From RGIG5952 sp045603485 (lineage in GTDB: Bacteria; Verrucomicrobiota; Kiritimatiellia; RFP12; JAAYLN01), in the NCBI GenBank assembly GCA_045603485.1, contig JAZUMF010000015.1, forward strand, positions 1 to 21,479: a stretch of 21,479 bases of DNA, written 5' to 3'. Below the pieces are notes generated by a model. That model was not told where the DNA came from, made no database searches, and saw only the letters and a program-made list of their open reading frames with translations. Positions 21,182 through 21,479 of the stretch are shown here, in pieces. Numbering within the stretch: position 1 is the first letter of the stretch; the number at the start of each line of letters is the position of its first letter. Both the position numbers and the translations under genes were made by a program.

Positions 21182-21366
21182 TGTCAACTTTAAGCGTGGA
21201 CTTGACAGCGACCGAACGGCTGAAGGAATACATCGTTAAAGGGTTTACGATGGATGATGAGCGGCTTAAGAAGCTCGCGGCGGAAATTATTGGAAGGAAC
21301 TTTTGGAACGTAGCCGGGATAAGGCCGCAACCCCCCGCAATTGCTTTGTTGTTCAAATTGTGGTAA
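21181..21366 (+). pseudogene. Remnant of a RhuM-family gene
   Basis: This frame reads TATERLKEYIVKGFTMDDERLK, which matches from memory the conserved block of RhuM-family (virulence RhuM/Fic-DOC-associated) proteins, where WATxxLKEYIxKGFxxDDERLK is typical. There is no start codon context or upstream domain: the block begins at the edge of the 87-bp repeat. Downstream the sequence soon loses family likeness, stopping at TAA 21364-21366. It is about 60 codons of a protein usually 300 or more, so a fragment. It was probably cut by the repeat insertion or a deletion. The family assignment rests on this one block. Confidence 0.55.
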
Positions 21367-21369
21367 AAT
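21341..21369 (+). promoter_or_regulatory. Putative promoter of the right-edge gene, leaderless geometry
   Basis: TTGCTT (21341-21346), 17 bp, TAAAAT (21364-21369). The ATG at 21376 is six bases after the -10 box, so transcription would begin at the start codon. No purine-rich ribosome site is visible upstream. Confidence 0.5.
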
Positions 21370-21375
21370 GCTAAT

Positions 21376-21479
21376 ATGCAAATTAAAAGGCTAGTCCTAC
21401 TCATTGCATTATTTGCAATCAGATGTGCAGTGGCAGATACTGTCACTAACTCTTTTATCATAGCAGATGGCCCAGGCGT
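21376..21479 (+). CDS. 5' end of an exported-protein gene (partial)
   Basis: 34 codons before the window ends. They encode a clear signal peptide (K4-R5, hydrophobic 6-15, cleavage after AVA at 18-20), then DTVTNSFIIADGPG. The bases coding the end of the signal peptide (21413-21428) match 2689-2704 in the cassette 2 exported protein at 15 of 16 positions, and both signals end RCA(V/F)A. The mature part is too short to identify. Confidence 0.7.
   Translation, partial: MQIKRLVLLIALFAIRCAVADTVTNSFIIADGPG

Overview
The window is bacterial chromosome with a dense housekeeping core (about 4.08-20.8 kb) flanked by repeat-rich, gene-poor accessory DNA (1-4.0 kb and 20.9-21.48 kb). Genes start behind GGAG/AGG-type ribosome sites, the tRNA carries an encoded CCA, and sigma70-like boxes are easy to see. 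A Ser/Thr kinase with a zinc ribbon and a large exported tail, a plant/Bacteroidetes-like fucokinase domain, exported repeat proteins and two leaderless-looking starts fit a PVC-type bacterium (Lentisphaerota/Kiritimatiellota-like). That placement is inference and no marker here proves it.

Left accessory region (1-4.0 kb). Position 1-21 holds the first seven codons of a leftward gene. After it come two small gene cassettes set between copies of a composite repeat. The repeat has three blocks: P (~34 bp), M (~188 bp, inverted termini plus two GC-rich hairpins) and Q (~115 bp). Cassette 1 (386-1939) carries two leftward genes, one a tryptophan-rich repeat protein. It also carries a pair of 28-bp repeats spaced exactly like CRISPR units. 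Cassette 2 (about 2587-3530) carries an exported internally duplicated protein. That gene overlaps by 4 bp a small secreted-protein gene broken at a run of eight T.

Core. efp-comM run rightward. lgt-rluD-oppF-like ATPase run leftward. Divergent from lgt is the membrane Ser/Thr kinase, overlapped by a DUF721/DciA-like gene. A beta-CASP metallo-beta-lactamase RNase runs leftward, divergent from a stand-alone fucokinase-like GHMP kinase and an EamA transporter. Then tRNA-Phe(GAA)-tpiA-secG lie behind two near-identical promoters and end in a strong terminator. A SAM methyltransferase follows at once. nagA and xseA run leftward, separated by a hairpin that looks like a terminator and also holds the xseA ribosome site.

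Right accessory region (20.9-21.48 kb). It has an 87-bp block identical to 3818-3904, fused to a remnant of a RhuM-family gene. Then comes the 5' end of an exported-protein gene whose signal-peptide DNA resembles that of the cassette 2 gene. The most unusual content is the repeat-bounded cassette arrangement at 0.14-3.9 kb. No integrase or transposase is visible in the window to explain it.
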